A stretch of 64,000 nt of DNA. Origin: Hyphomonadaceae bacterium (lineage in GTDB: Bacteria > Pseudomonadota > Alphaproteobacteria > Caulobacterales > Hyphomonadaceae). The notes beneath the pieces are model-generated. The model did no database searches and was not told the DNA's origin. It saw nothing but the letters and a program-made list of their open reading frames with translations. The first letter of the stretch is position 1. The number at the start of each line of letters is the position of its first letter. Both the position numbers and the translations under genes were made by a program. The stretch spans positions 248,001 to 312,000 of the forward strand of contig JADKDU010000027.1 of assembly GCA_016714495.1 (NCBI GenBank). Direction: 5' to 3'. Below are positions 36,367 to 45,836 of the stretch, piece after piece.

Positions 36367-37862
36367 CCGACGCAGCTCACGCGATCGAGGAAGCAGCGTC
36401 CCTGGAATACGGCTTTGCGAAGGCGCGCGGCGTTGTCATTCTGTCAGAGAGCCCGCCCTGGCGCGTTGGGATGCGGGCGGGCGGCGATGCACTAGCGTTG
36501 GTTGAGGTGCGGCGGACCCTAGGCGCCCCTTTCGAAGTAGTCGAGCTCGACTCCTCAGCGTTCGAAGAGGCGCTGTCGCAGCGCTACGCCGTCACTAGCG
36601 AAGCTGCGCGGAACATCGCCCGCGGACTCGACAACGAAACCTCCCTCGATGCGCTATCGGAAGAAGCGGGCGCGACCGCCGATCTGCTCGACAGCCAGGA
36701 CGATGCGCCTGTCATTCGCCTTATCAATGGCCTGATCTCCGAAGCGATCACGCAAGGCGCTTCGGACATTCATATCGAGCCTTTCGAGACTGCTGTCATT
36801 GTAAGGCTGCGGGTCGATGGCGTGCTGCGCGAAGTCTTACGCGTGCCGGGGAAGGCCAAGGCGCGGCTGGTGTCGCGCATCAAGGTCATGGCGCGTCTCG
36901 ACATTGCCGAGAAGCGCTTGCCGCAGGATGGTCGGATATCGCTCACCCTCGGCGGCCGCGGCGTTGACGTACGTATCTCGACCCTGCCATCGCGCCATGG
37001 TGAACGCGTCGTTATGCGCGTACTGGACAAGGATCAAAGCCTGCGCAGTCTCACGACGCTGGGCATCGCCCCAGCCATGCTCGAACGATTCAAGGCCGGC
37101 TTGGCGGCGCCCAACGGCATCATCCTCGTGACCGGCCCGACAGGTTCGGGCAAGACGACAACGCTCTACGCCGCGCTCAATCTGCTCAACGATCGCACGC
37201 GCAATATTCTCACCGTCGAGGATCCGGTCGAATACGCGATCGAAGGCATCGGCCAAACGCAGATCAATCCGCGCATCGGAATGACGTTCGCCGCCGGCCT
37301 CCGCGCCATCCTGCGCCAGGATCCTGACGTCGTGATGGTCGGCGAGATACGGGACGTCGAAACTGCGCAGATCGCTGTACAGGCTAGTCTGACGGGCCAC
37401 CTGGTATTCTCGACAGTCCACACCAACAGCGCCGTGGCGGCCATCGCCCGCCTCCGCGATATGGGCGTCGAGCCATACCTGATGGCGTCCACGCTGAGGC
37501 TCGTTCTCGCCCAGAGGCTCGTGCGCAGACTGTGCGATGCATGCAAACGCCCCGGCGTTATCGGGCCACGCGAAGGGGCGCTGCTGGCGACGATCGGCGC
37601 CCCCCCAGCAGCCTACGAAGCGCAGGGCTGCAAGGTCTGCGGCGGGTCGGGGTATACCGGCCGCATCGGCCTTTACGAATGCATGACGGTGGACGACGAG
37701 ATCCGTCGGATGATCCACGCCAACGCCACAGAACAGGAGATGGCGGCCTATGCCTTCGCAGACGCCGACCAACTGGTCGCCAGCGGCCTGAAATATGTCG
37801 CGGCCGGCATCGCATCGCTTAGCGACGTTCTCCGCAGCGCGGGCTCAGGGGAGCTTACCTAG
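36363..37862 (+). CDS. gspE: T2SS assembly ATPase GspE
   Basis: This 499-aa hexameric ATPase powers pseudopilus assembly. It has the Walker A GPTGSGKTTTLYA near residue 258, Asp box LTVEDPVEY, Walker B ILRQDPDVVMVGEIRD, His box and arginine finger region. A four-Cys zinc site (LCDACKRP, CKVCGGSGYTGR) marks it as GspE/PilB type rather than PilT. The N-terminal domain that contacts GspL is present. gspF starts 4 nt after the stop. Confidence 0.96.
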   Translation: MTDAAHAIEEAASLEYGFAKARGVVILSESPPWRVGMRAGGDALALVEVRRTLGAPFEVVELDSSAFEEALSQRYAVTSEAARNIARGLDNETSLDALSEEAGATADLLDSQDDAPVIRLINGLISEAITQGASDIHIEPFETAVIVRLRVDGVLREVLRVPGKAKARLVSRIKVMARLDIAEKRLPQDGRISLTLGGRGVDVRISTLPSRHGERVVMRVLDKDQSLRSLTTLGIAPAMLERFKAGLAAPNGIILVTGPTGSGKTTTLYAALNLLNDRTRNILTVEDPVEYAIEGIGQTQINPRIGMTFAAGLRAILRQDPDVVMVGEIRDVETAQIAVQASLTGHLVFSTVHTNSAVAAIARLRDMGVEPYLMASTLRLVLAQRLVRRLCDACKRPGVIGPREGALLATIGAPPAAYEAQGCKVCGGSGYTGRIGLYECMTVDDEIRRMIHANATEQEMAAYAFADADQLVASGLKYVAAGIASLSDVLRSAGSGELT

Positions 37863-37865
37863 GCG

Positions 37866-39092
37866 ATGGCCCGGTTTGACTACCTTGCAGTCGACATTGA
37901 CGGTCGTGAAAGGCACGGCGGCGTCGATGCGGCGAGCGAGCAAGCGGCCCGCGCGCTTTTGACCGGCAAAAAGCTTGTTCCAGTTCAGATCCGTCCCGCC
38001 GGCAACCAGAGCGCAAAACGTGGCGACACAACCACCACTTCAGCATCGCGCAGCGTGCTGAGGCACAAGGACCGCATGCTGGTCACGCGCCAGCTGGCAG
38101 CTCTCATAGGCGCGTCGGTGCCTGTCGAGGAAACACTCAGCATCGTGGCGCAGCAACAGGAGAGCGCCGCGGTCCGCCGCATCGTCACGGACGTGCGATC
38201 TAGCATTCAGGAGGGCATGCGCCTTGCTGATGCGTTGGGTCGGCACAAGCAGAGCTTCTCCGGCGCCTATCGCGCCGCCGTCGCGGGCGGCGAGCGATCA
38301 GGAAACCTCGGCGTCGTCCTGGCCCGACTTGCCGATCACCTCGCGCGTGAACAGGCTCTGCGATCCAAGATCACGACTGCGATGGTCTATCCCGCTGCGT
38401 TGCTGCTGGTCGCGACCGCGGTCGTTACCAGCCTGATGATCTTCGTCGTTCCGGCGCTGGTCGAGCAGTTCAAGGCGTTTGAAGGCCGTCTGCCAATTCT
38501 AACCACGGTCCTGATCGCTGTGTCCAACCTCCTCAGCGGCTACTGGTCGATCCTGCTAACGGCGCTGTTCGGAGCGGTCGTGATGATCCGGCTAGCGCTC
38601 ACGTCTGAAAGCGTTCGGATGGCGCTTGATGGCATGATGCTGCGTGCGCCGGTGATTGGGAAGTGGGTCAAGAGCGTCAACGCCAGCCGCCTTGCGCGCT
38701 CGGTGTCGATGCTCAACGCCAGCGGGCTGCCGGTGCTCGAAAGTGTTCGCATTGCACGTGACTCCGTTCCCAACCGCGCGATGGCCAAGGCCGTCACCGT
38801 GATGGGCGACAGGATCGAAGAAGGCGAGCCCTTGTCCAACGCACTTCGCCAGAGCGAGCTGATCCCGCCGATGATCGTCTACATGGCGGTTGGCGGTGAA
38901 AACTCGGGCGAGCTGCCGGCGATGCTGGAGAAAGCTTCCGACCAGCTGGACCAGGACTTCGAGTCCTTCCTGCAAGCGGCGCTCAGTCTGGTCGAGCCCG
39001 CAATCATCGTTCTTATGGGCGGCATTGTCGCCAGCATTGTGCTGGCGATCATGCTCCCGATCCTTCAACTCAATCAGCTCGCTATCGGCTAG
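37866..39092 (+). CDS. gspF: T2SS platform protein GspF
   Basis: This 408-aa inner-membrane protein has two GspF domains. The motifs SVPVEETLSIVAQQQ and GMRLADALGRHKQSFSGAYR, then AGERSGNLGVVLARLADHL, recur in the second half as ASGLPVLESVRIARDSV and GGENSGELPAMLEKASDQLD. Three hydrophobic segments are seen, near residues 175, 220 and 385. It is the platform that recruits pseudopilins. Confidence 0.95.
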   Translation: MARFDYLAVDIDGRERHGGVDAASEQAARALLTGKKLVPVQIRPAGNQSAKRGDTTTTSASRSVLRHKDRMLVTRQLAALIGASVPVEETLSIVAQQQESAAVRRIVTDVRSSIQEGMRLADALGRHKQSFSGAYRAAVAGGERSGNLGVVLARLADHLAREQALRSKITTAMVYPAALLLVATAVVTSLMIFVVPALVEQFKAFEGRLPILTTVLIAVSNLLSGYWSILLTALFGAVVMIRLALTSESVRMALDGMMLRAPVIGKWVKSVNASRLARSVSMLNASGLPVLESVRIARDSVPNRAMAKAVTVMGDRIEEGEPLSNALRQSELIPPMIVYMAVGGENSGELPAMLEKASDQLDQDFESFLQAALSLVEPAIIVLMGGIVASIVLAIMLPILQLNQLAIG

Positions 39093-39101
39093 GAGACGCC
39101 C

Positions 39102-39554
39102 GTGTCCACTGACGCAAACACACAAGGCGACATGATGGATCGGGAGCTTCGCCCCGATGCCGGCGTCACACTCGTCGAGATGATGGTGGTGATCGTGATC
39201 ATCGGCCTGATCACGGCGATTGTGGTCATCAACGTATTGCCCAGCCAGGACAAGGCGCGCGTAGAGAAGGCGTCAGCCGATATTGCGACGCTGCAACAGG
39301 CTCTGGAACTCTATCGTCTCGAATACTCGCACTATCCGACTGTCGAAGAAGGACTCGAGGCTCTCGTGACGCCGGTTGATCCAGCCGGGACAAAGCGTGC
39401 GTCCTTCATCCGCAATCTGCCCCAGGATCCGTGGAACCACCCCTATCAGTACGTCGTGCCTGGAGAGCGTGGCGCATTCGATCTCTATTCGCTGGGCGCC
39501 GACGGACGCGTCGGAGGGGAGGGGCTCGATGCAGACATCGGCAAAGCCCAATAG
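39102..39554 (+). CDS. gspG: T2SS major pseudopilin GspG
   Basis: This 150-aa major pseudopilin starts at GTG 39102, with AGGAG eight to eleven bases upstream. The prepilin cleavage site is DAG/VTLVEMMVV: Gly at -1, Glu at +5, and Val rather than Phe at +1. The globular domain has the GspG signature YPTVEEGLEALVTP, LPQDPWNHPYQY and GADGRVGGEG near the calcium loop. Confidence 0.95.
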   Translation: MSTDANTQGDMMDRELRPDAGVTLVEMMVVIVIIGLITAIVVINVLPSQDKARVEKASADIATLQQALELYRLEYSHYPTVEEGLEALVTPVDPAGTKRASFIRNLPQDPWNHPYQYVVPGERGAFDLYSLGADGRVGGEGLDADIGKAQ

Positions 39555-40023
39555 TCCGTCAACTTCCGAGGCGGGCTTCACGCTGATCGAAGTGATGACT
39601 GCATTGCTCATCGCGAGCATGCTGGCCGGCGCAGTCCTGCTCCTGTGGCCGGGAGAGAGCATGATCGTGCGCTCGACAGCGGAGAAGTTGGCGGCGCGCC
39701 TAACGACGGCGGCGGACGAGAGCGTACTTGCCAATCGCCAGATCGCTGTTTTCGTGACGACCCAAGGATATGGCTTCGAGCGTCGAGAGGCCGATGGCTG
39801 GCGCAGGTTGGACGGCAATTCCGCCCTTGCGTTTGAGGCGTGGCCCGCGTCCACCTCAGCTCAGATCGAAAAGCCGGCTGCGACGGAAAGGGCTGATGGT
39901 CGCATCGCCTTTCTGGACCCACTTGGCGGCGCAACGCCAATGCGGATTGTCATCGGCAACACCGTGAAATGGATTGTCGAGATCGACGGGGAGGGCGCAG
40001 TTCATGCAAATCCCTCAGACTGA
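39529..40023 (+). CDS. gspH: T2SS minor pseudopilin GspH
   Basis: This 164-aa minor pseudopilin begins at ATG 39529 inside the end of gspG, preceded by a strong GGAGGGGAGGGG. Its cleavage site is EAG/FTLIEVMTALL. The remainder has the GspH/FimT-like strand pattern (ANRQIAVFVTTQGYGFERRE). The frame opening at 39376 lies within gspG and is not used. Confidence 0.88.
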   Translation: MQTSAKPNSPSTSEAGFTLIEVMTALLIASMLAGAVLLLWPGESMIVRSTAEKLAARLTTAADESVLANRQIAVFVTTQGYGFERREADGWRRLDGNSALAFEAWPASTSAQIEKPAATERADGRIAFLDPLGGATPMRIVIGNTVKWIVEIDGEGAVHANPSD

Positions 40024-40405
40024 TCGTCACAGTAAGACGGATGCGGAGCAAGGGTTCACTATCGTGGAAACCCTCGTTGCGCTTTTTGTTTTTGCGTTGG
40101 CCGGCGTGGCCTTGATCACGATGCAGACGCAGTCCACGGGCGCATTGTCACGCGTGGAAACCCGAGCGCTCGCCAATCTGGTCGCTGAAAACAATCTGAT
40201 TGATGCAATGGCTAGCCGGACAGCCCTGGAGCTCGGCGTTCGCAGCGGCGAGGTTGAAATCGCCGGACGATCCTGGCGCTGGACACTCGACATCGCAGCG
40301 ACTGACGATCCGACAACACTTCGCCTGAAATCGTCCGTCTCCAATTCAATCGGCGAGGCATCGGACGTCAGCGTAACCGCTTACGCCGTTGCGGGAGGCG
40401 CGTGA
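40004..40405 (+). CDS. gspI: T2SS minor pseudopilin GspI
   Basis: This 133-aa pseudopilin has the cleavage site EQG/FTIVETLVALFVFALAG. GspI features include ALANLVAENNLIDAM and GRSWRWTLDIAATDDPT. ATG 40004 has GGGGAGGG in front and overlaps gspH by 20 nt. With GspJ and GspK it should form the pseudopilus tip. Confidence 0.88.
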   Translation: MQIPQTDRHSKTDAEQGFTIVETLVALFVFALAGVALITMQTQSTGALSRVETRALANLVAENNLIDAMASRTALELGVRSGEVEIAGRSWRWTLDIAATDDPTTLRLKSSVSNSIGEASDVSVTAYAVAGGA

Positions 40406-41001
40406 TGATCGCTTCCGTCGATCGTGAAGCGGGATTTACGCTGATCGAAGCGCTCGTGTCGCTTTTCGTTTTCGCGCTAGTCGCCGGCGGATGCGTAGCC
40501 ATGCTGGGGCAGACCGTGCAAACGCAAGATCGTGTTGGCGATGCTCAGGAAGAACTTCGCGCCCTCCAGTCTGCACGCGCCTTACTGGTGGCAGACATAG
40601 CGCAGCTGGCGCCGCGCCTGATCCGGAATGACGGCAACCAGGGCCGGCCCTTCATCGGTGTCGGCGGCGTCGAGCCGGACATTCGCTTTGTTCGCGGCGC
40701 GGGCGAGGTAGGCGCCGACGATCAGCTGTCGACATCGCTTGTTGCGGTCGAGTACTTGCTTGATGAAGACAAGCGGCTCGTGCGGCGCACGCGCAACGTG
40801 CTCGATCCGGGCGGCCAATTGGAAGTTCGCGAGCGAAAACTTCTCCCTGGCGCGCAGGACATCCGTTTCGAATTCCACGACGGCGCCGGCTGGCGCGAAG
40901 ACTGGTCTTCCGCCGGCCTTTCAATACCACGCGCGGTTTCCATCATCGCCACGTTGCCGCGCTATGGGCGCGTTCGCTTGCAAGCACTGACGGGGCTCTG
41001 A
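40402..41001 (+). CDS. gspJ: T2SS minor pseudopilin GspJ
   Basis: This 199-aa pseudopilin has the cleavage site EAG/FTLIEALVSLFVFALVA. The GspJ body includes DAQEELRALQSARALLVAD and VEYLLDEDKRLVRRT. Start and stop are coupled to gspI and gspK. Confidence 0.9.
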   Translation: MMIASVDREAGFTLIEALVSLFVFALVAGGCVAMLGQTVQTQDRVGDAQEELRALQSARALLVADIAQLAPRLIRNDGNQGRPFIGVGGVEPDIRFVRGAGEVGADDQLSTSLVAVEYLLDEDKRLVRRTRNVLDPGGQLEVRERKLLPGAQDIRFEFHDGAGWREDWSSAGLSIPRAVSIIATLPRYGRVRLQALTGL

Positions 41002-42023
41002 TGCACAAGGCGCTCCGGAACGGAAATGAGCAAGGCGAAGGCGAAGGCGAGCGCGGCGCAGCGCTGGCGACAGTTCTTGTGATGGTTTCGGTGATGAGCT
41101 TGTTGGCGATAACGATCGTTGAATCGGCGCGCTTCGGCATCCAGAGAACGGCCAACCAGGAGCAGATGGATCAGTCACGCTGGTATCTGCTCGGCGCCGA
41201 GGCCTATGCGACGAGCCGCATCAATGAGTACATCGAACATGCGGACAACAACTCGCTCGATACATCGGATTGGTTTGGCCAGACACTGACGTTGCCACTC
41301 GACCAAGGCGCTATGCAGATTGGCGTCAAGGATGGAGACAACTGCTTCAACCTAAATGGTCTCGGCGAGCAGTTGGAAGGCGGCGCGGTAATTGCGAGCG
41401 AGAGCGGCCAAGCGCGGATGGCGCGCCTGCTTGAACTTCAGGGTGTTCTGGACGGACGAACCCTTGCTGTTTCTCTGTCCGACTGGATCGACACCGACAG
41501 CACGCCCGGGCTGGGCGGCGCGGAGGACGACGCTTACGGCGGTTCTTCCGCGGCTTGGCTGCCTGCCAATCATCTGATCGCCGATCCTAGCGAACTGCGA
41601 TTTGTTAAAGGTTTCGATACCTCTGTCATCTCCAGACTCGCACCGCTCGTGTGCGCCCGCCCGATGGCTCTGCCAAATTCAATCAGCATCAATACACTCC
41701 GGGCAGAGCAGGCTGCGTTGCTCTCCGCCGTCGTGGGGCGCGAGTTGCCGCTGTCAGCCGCAGAGCGCATCATCCGCGAACGACCGCAAGGTGGTTGGGC
41801 GAGCGTCGATCAGTTCCTGGCTCACCCTAATCTCTTTGCCATCCAGCTCAGTGATGCCACGCGGGCGATGTTCTCCTTGACCCCGCGCTGGTTCGTAATC
41901 TCCATCAGCGTGGCGTATCGGGACGCCTCCGAAACCAGTGTCGCGCTCATAAACGCTAGTGGCGGACACGGTCGCGTCGTACGGCGTGTCTTCGGCGCCG
42001 ACGCAAGAAGGAGCCTGCTATGA
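41001..42023 (+). CDS. gspK: T2SS minor pseudopilin GspK
   Basis: This 340-aa GspK has a single N-terminal membrane segment (ALATVLVMVSVMSLLAITIV) preceded by RGA. It lacks Glu at +5, as is usual for GspK. The body has DGDNCFNLNGLGEQLEGG, LSDWIDTDSTPGLGGAED and a helix-hairpin-helix-like region (VVGRELPLSAAERIIRERPQ). It is the tip cap of the pseudopilus. Confidence 0.92.
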   Translation: MHKALRNGNEQGEGEGERGAALATVLVMVSVMSLLAITIVESARFGIQRTANQEQMDQSRWYLLGAEAYATSRINEYIEHADNNSLDTSDWFGQTLTLPLDQGAMQIGVKDGDNCFNLNGLGEQLEGGAVIASESGQARMARLLELQGVLDGRTLAVSLSDWIDTDSTPGLGGAEDDAYGGSSAAWLPANHLIADPSELRFVKGFDTSVISRLAPLVCARPMALPNSISINTLRAEQAALLSAVVGRELPLSAAERIIRERPQGGWASVDQFLAHPNLFAIQLSDATRAMFSLTPRWFVISISVAYRDASETSVALINASGGHGRVVRRVFGADARRSLL

Positions 42024-43237
42024 GTTCGGTTCTCCTTGTGCTGTTCGGGGGTGAAAGCCCGGATGCGCCTCTCCACTGGGCGCGCGTCAGTCGCAGTTCT
42101 GGCGATATCCTGCAACGGGGCGAGTTGGAGTCGGGAAAGGCGGCCCCGGCCAGCACGCCTGCTGACACCGTTCTGATCATTCCGGGCTCGGAAGCCCAGC
42201 TTAGGAGCGTCCAGCTGTCGGCGAGTTCGGACATTCAGGCGCGCGCCGCCGCCGCCTACATGTTCGAAGGGGCGCTTGCGATCGAGAAAGGCCACGCCGC
42301 TTTCGCCCTGGGCAAGGAAGCAAACGGCCGCCGCCTTGTCGCCGCCTTCGATCGTCGACGCCTGCAGCGGTGGATCGATCACTGCAACGCGGTCGGATTG
42401 AACCCGGCATCTATTCATCTGAATTGCGCCATCTGGCCCGTACGCACCGGGGCAATGCAGGTGATCGATCTTGGGGGGCATGCCATTGTTGCCGGCGGCG
42501 AACTGGGTTCGTTTGCAATCGAGTCCGATCTTGTCTTGGCCCTATTGCCGGCGTGGCTGGCTCAGGCGCCCGGCGATGTCGACGTTATCGAAGCGGCCGG
42601 TATTGATGCTACATCGCTGGCGCCGCACCTCGCCAAGCCTGCCCCGCCAGTCGAGACGATATCCCAGCCGAACCTGCTTGCTGTCCTGTGCCGGGCGGCA
42701 TCTGAGCCGCCAGCTTACGCGCCTGACCTGCGCCAAGGCGAATTCGCCACTACGCGCCGCAAAGGCGCCGGCGTTGGCGCCTGGAGTTTGGCAGCCGGCC
42801 TCGCAATCGCTGCAGCTGTCTTGCAGCTCGGCGTGATGGCGGCCGACGGTTATAAGGATGCGCAAGCGGCCACCGCCTTGGCGGCTTCCAATGAAACGAC
42901 CTTTCTGCAACTTCGCCCCGAGACCAAACGCATCACCAATCTTCGGGCGCAGGTCACCGCCGTCCTCAACACGGCGCAGCGGTCGACGGTCAACCCCGCC
43001 ATATCCAGCAGCAGTCTCGTGACCGGCGTTCTCAAGTCGCATCCGGATGTTAGGCTCGACGAGGTGCGGCGCGACGGGCCTGCTCGGCTTGTAACCTTGC
43101 GCTTCTCGAGCGCACAATCTCCGGCGCTTGATGCGGCTATCGCGGATCTCGGCGCCGCGATCGCAAATCTCAAAATCGGTCAGATGCAAACCAGCGAGGG
43201 CCGCGTGAATCTTACAGTCTCGGCGGAGGCGTCATGA
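42020..43237 (+). CDS. gspL: T2SS inner-membrane protein GspL
   Basis: This 405-aa bitopic protein couples GspE to the platform. The cytoplasmic actin-like domain occupies residues 1 to ~245, a membrane helix (VGAWSLAAGLAIAAAVLQLG) lies near residue 255, and a periplasmic ferredoxin-like end follows (LDAAIADLGAAIANLKIGQM). Identification rests on operon position as well as the fold pattern. Confidence 0.88.
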   Translation: MSSVLLVLFGGESPDAPLHWARVSRSSGDILQRGELESGKAAPASTPADTVLIIPGSEAQLRSVQLSASSDIQARAAAAYMFEGALAIEKGHAAFALGKEANGRRLVAAFDRRRLQRWIDHCNAVGLNPASIHLNCAIWPVRTGAMQVIDLGGHAIVAGGELGSFAIESDLVLALLPAWLAQAPGDVDVIEAAGIDATSLAPHLAKPAPPVETISQPNLLAVLCRAASEPPAYAPDLRQGEFATTRRKGAGVGAWSLAAGLAIAAAVLQLGVMAADGYKDAQAATALAASNETTFLQLRPETKRITNLRAQVTAVLNTAQRSTVNPAISSSSLVTGVLKSHPDVRLDEVRRDGPARLVTLRFSSAQSPALDAAIADLGAAIANLKIGQMQTSEGRVNLTVSAEAS

Positions 43238-43710
43238 TCGACGGTTTTCTCGGCTGGTTCAATTCGCGCACCGGTCGCGAGCAGCTCATGCTCAAGGCCG
43301 CCGCCTTTATCATCCTTGGCGGCAGCGCCTTGCTGGTCGCCTACCAAACCGCCGCCTCTTATCGCGCAACAGCTGCCGCCGATCTCGCCAGCGCGCTTCA
43401 AATGCGTGACGATCTTGCGAGGCTCAAAACGCTCGCCAGCGTTGCTCCCATTGCGCCAGTCCCTGCCAATGACGGTTCCGTGCGCGGCATTGTTGCAGCT
43501 GTTGCGGGCCAGGTCGGCCTGACGCCAGCGCGTATCGAGCCCGATGGTCCAACAGGCATCCGGACAACCTTCCAGCCGGCGAACGCCCAGAACGTCTATC
43601 AATGGCTGGACACGGTCGAACGGGCAGGTCTGATCGTCAGCAGCATTGCTCTGGTAAGGGCAGGTGAGGGCGACATCGTTGAAGCCGGCGCCACTATCGT
43701 GTCCAGATGA
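43234..43710 (+). CDS. gspM: T2SS inner-membrane protein GspM
   Basis: This 158-aa protein has a short cytosolic start (WFNSRTGREQLMLKAAAF) and one membrane helix. Its periplasmic ferredoxin-like domain includes VYQWLDTVERAGLIVSSIAL. This layout, plus position after gspL, marks it as GspM, the GspL partner. Confidence 0.86.
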   Translation: MIDGFLGWFNSRTGREQLMLKAAAFIILGGSALLVAYQTAASYRATAAADLASALQMRDDLARLKTLASVAPIAPVPANDGSVRGIVAAVAGQVGLTPARIEPDGPTGIRTTFQPANAQNVYQWLDTVERAGLIVSSIALVRAGEGDIVEAGATIVSR

Positions 43711-44441
43711 CGATCCGGATCTGGCATATCGTGCTCTTCGCCGCCGCTCTCATCGTGTCATCGGTCGCGTTGGCGCCTGCCGAGCTGCTATTTCGCGGCT
43801 CGGAAGGCGTGCTGACTTTCCAGCGTGCGGAAGGGACCATCTGGAAGTCGACGCTTCGGCGTGTCGATCTCGGCGGCCTGGACGGCGGCGATGCGACGGT
43901 GACGGTGTCCGCCCTAGGGCTCATGCAGGGGTCTATCGTCAGCCAGATCGATTTCGCCGGCCCTGACCTGTCGGGGCAGGTGCGGCTGCATGCCGCCCTT
44001 AACGGGGACAGGCGGATCGAAGCGCCATCTCTCACCATTTCCGGCATGCGGGTGCAGGGGTTCGGTCGCGTCGCCAGCGTCACACGCCTCACGGATATCG
44101 ACGTCAATTTCAAGCAACAGGCCTGCGCCAGCGCTCGGGGCAAAGGCGACAGTGACGTGCTATTGCAGGTCGCAAAACAGGTTGGCGGCGAAGCGCCAAT
44201 GCTGGCGGGAAATGCGGTCTGCGCCGGGCAGTTCGGTCGCCTGATGCTGCAGGGCGACGCGGCAAACGACAGCGCTACGGCTTTGCTTGATCTGGGTGGC
44301 GATGGTACGGGAAACTGGAGCGTAACCTATCGGACGTCCAAGCCGCAGCTGGCGGCGAGCCTCATCGCTGCCGGTTTTTCGCCGGGTGAACAGGGCGGCG
44401 CCTTCAACAGCAAGGGTGTGATGACATGGCTTCCCTACTGA
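43707..44441 (+). CDS. gspN: T2SS protein GspN
   Basis: This 244-aa protein has an N-terminal membrane anchor (IWHIVLFAAALIVSSVALAP). The GspN-type periplasmic body includes RAEGTIWKSTLRRVDLGG and a LxFSPGEQGGAFN-like end. GspN is a non-universal T2SS component of uncertain role. The end overlaps the next gene by 16 nt, so the operon continues. Confidence 0.8.
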   Translation: MTIRIWHIVLFAAALIVSSVALAPAELLFRGSEGVLTFQRAEGTIWKSTLRRVDLGGLDGGDATVTVSALGLMQGSIVSQIDFAGPDLSGQVRLHAALNGDRRIEAPSLTISGMRVQGFGRVASVTRLTDIDVNFKQQACASARGKGDSDVLLQVAKQVGGEAPMLAGNAVCAGQFGRLMLQGDAANDSATALLDLGGDGTGNWSVTYRTSKPQLAASLIAAGFSPGEQGGAFNSKGVMTWLPY

Positions 44442-44902
44442 AGCGCGCAGCTTGTGCAGCAGCCGTGATCGTCCTCGCTGGATTGGCCGAGGCGCAGAAC
44501 ACGTCCAATCAGGTCGATATCGGCGCCTTCCGGCTTGACGCGCTGCCAGCGCAGAAACTGTCGCCCGGTCGGTGCGGCCTGTTCTTGTGGAGCCGCACAG
44601 AACGACCCGTCTTTATCATGTTCGCGACAGAAGCGCCTGCGGAAGCCGTGGTCAGGATCGGCGGCCGCAATCGCCAACTCGCGCGGAAGGTGACGTCAGG
44701 CGAGCGGGTTCTGGGCCACTTCGAAAATCAGACATTCGCAAACGGACAATACTCGCTGGAAGTCGACCTGACATACGACGTCACGCGCCCGATCCAGGAC
44801 GGCGCCATAATCAAGCATGGCGTTATGCGAACGATCGACAAGAAGGGCTTCGCAACAGTCGTGCCCATCGGCGGCATGATCGGCTGCCAGAAAAAGACCT
44901 GA
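44426..44902 (+). CDS. Secreted protein of unknown function, T2SS-linked
   Basis: This 158-aa protein has a signal peptide (MASLLKRAACAAAVIVLAGL, cleaved near AEA/Q). The mature part is beta-rich, with CGLFLWSRTERPVFIMFATE, a conserved-looking VGHF/LGHFENQTFANGQYSL stretch, and Cys residues near both ends that may pair. The start lies inside gspN with AAGGGTG upstream, so translation is coupled to the secretion operon. It may be an accessory factor or a cargo. I do not recognise the family with certainty. Confidence 0.75.
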   Translation: MASLLKRAACAAAVIVLAGLAEAQNTSNQVDIGAFRLDALPAQKLSPGRCGLFLWSRTERPVFIMFATEAPAEAVVRIGGRNRQLARKVTSGERVLGHFENQTFANGQYSLEVDLTYDVTRPIQDGAIIKHGVMRTIDKKGFATVVPIGGMIGCQKKT

Positions 44903-44920
44903 CTGGGAGCGAAGACATTT

Positions 44921-45729
44921 TTGCCGGGAAGGCCGGTTCGCCACGCAGGCGATTTTGGTACGCATCTGCTTCAGCCATCACGCCCTCCCGCATCTCAAGA
45001 GCCTCCACGCCGATTAGATGATTTCAACGGCTCCACGCTTGGTTCGGCGTGGACAGCCCTCGATCGGAGCGGGCCAGGATCTCAATCCGAAAATCTCTGC
45101 AACAAGCCGAGCGCAGTTACCGTTTCAGGGGGCAATCTCGTCAATACAACATCGGCGACACCAGCCACGTGCGGCGATGCGGTCTCGTCTCCCGCTCAAT
45201 ATCCCTTTACCTCGGGCAGCATTCAGTGGACGAATCTAGGTTTCACATACGGCGCTGTCGAGATACGCGCCAAGTTCCCGCCCCGGAACATAGGAACCTG
45301 GCCTGCGCTTTGGCTTCTTGGCGCCGAATGCCAAGCGGCCAACGTCGTCAACGGATCAGAAGCCGTGCCTTTCATGGGATGCCCCGCGCAGGGTGATTCC
45401 GCGTATCGCGAAATCGACATGGTCGAGTGTGACACGCGCAGCTGGTGTCACCTGTGTTGGCACAGGGCTCATTTGGGTGGGGCAGCTTTTGTAATTTCCC
45501 GGTCGACGCAAATTGGCATGTGTTCGCGCTCAACTGGACCGCGTCGACACTGTCTCTGTCGATTGACGGCGCGCAGGTATGCAGCAAAACAAACGACTCG
45601 ATTAGGGGGCCTGCATTCTTGATTATCCAGACACAGACAACCTATCCATCAGGCGTTGGAGGGCAGGTGAACAACGCTGCACTGCCGACCACCTTGCAAG
45701 TCGATTACGTCAAGGTGACCAAGCCCTGA
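44921..45729 (+). pseudogene. GH16-type glucanase, 5'-truncated and frameshifted
   Basis: The first frame carries the laminarinase/lichenase fold: DDFNGSTLGSAWTALD, FTYGAVEIRAKFPP, TWPALWLLGAEC and the catalytic signature REIDMVEC (ExDxxE, near 45409-45430). Just after it, near 45440, the frame shifts. The second frame (45445-45729) supplies the rest: WHVFALNWTASTLSLSIDGAQ and VDYVKVTKP. The ~30-40 residues normally between these parts are missing, and no signal peptide is found upstream (44903-45010). It is thus a decayed gene, or one with several indels. Intact relatives are secreted, so it would have been a candidate T2SS cargo. Confidence 0.75.
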
Positions 45730-45746
45730 CAGGCGCTGCCCGGGCA

Positions 45747-45836
<90 letters not shown>

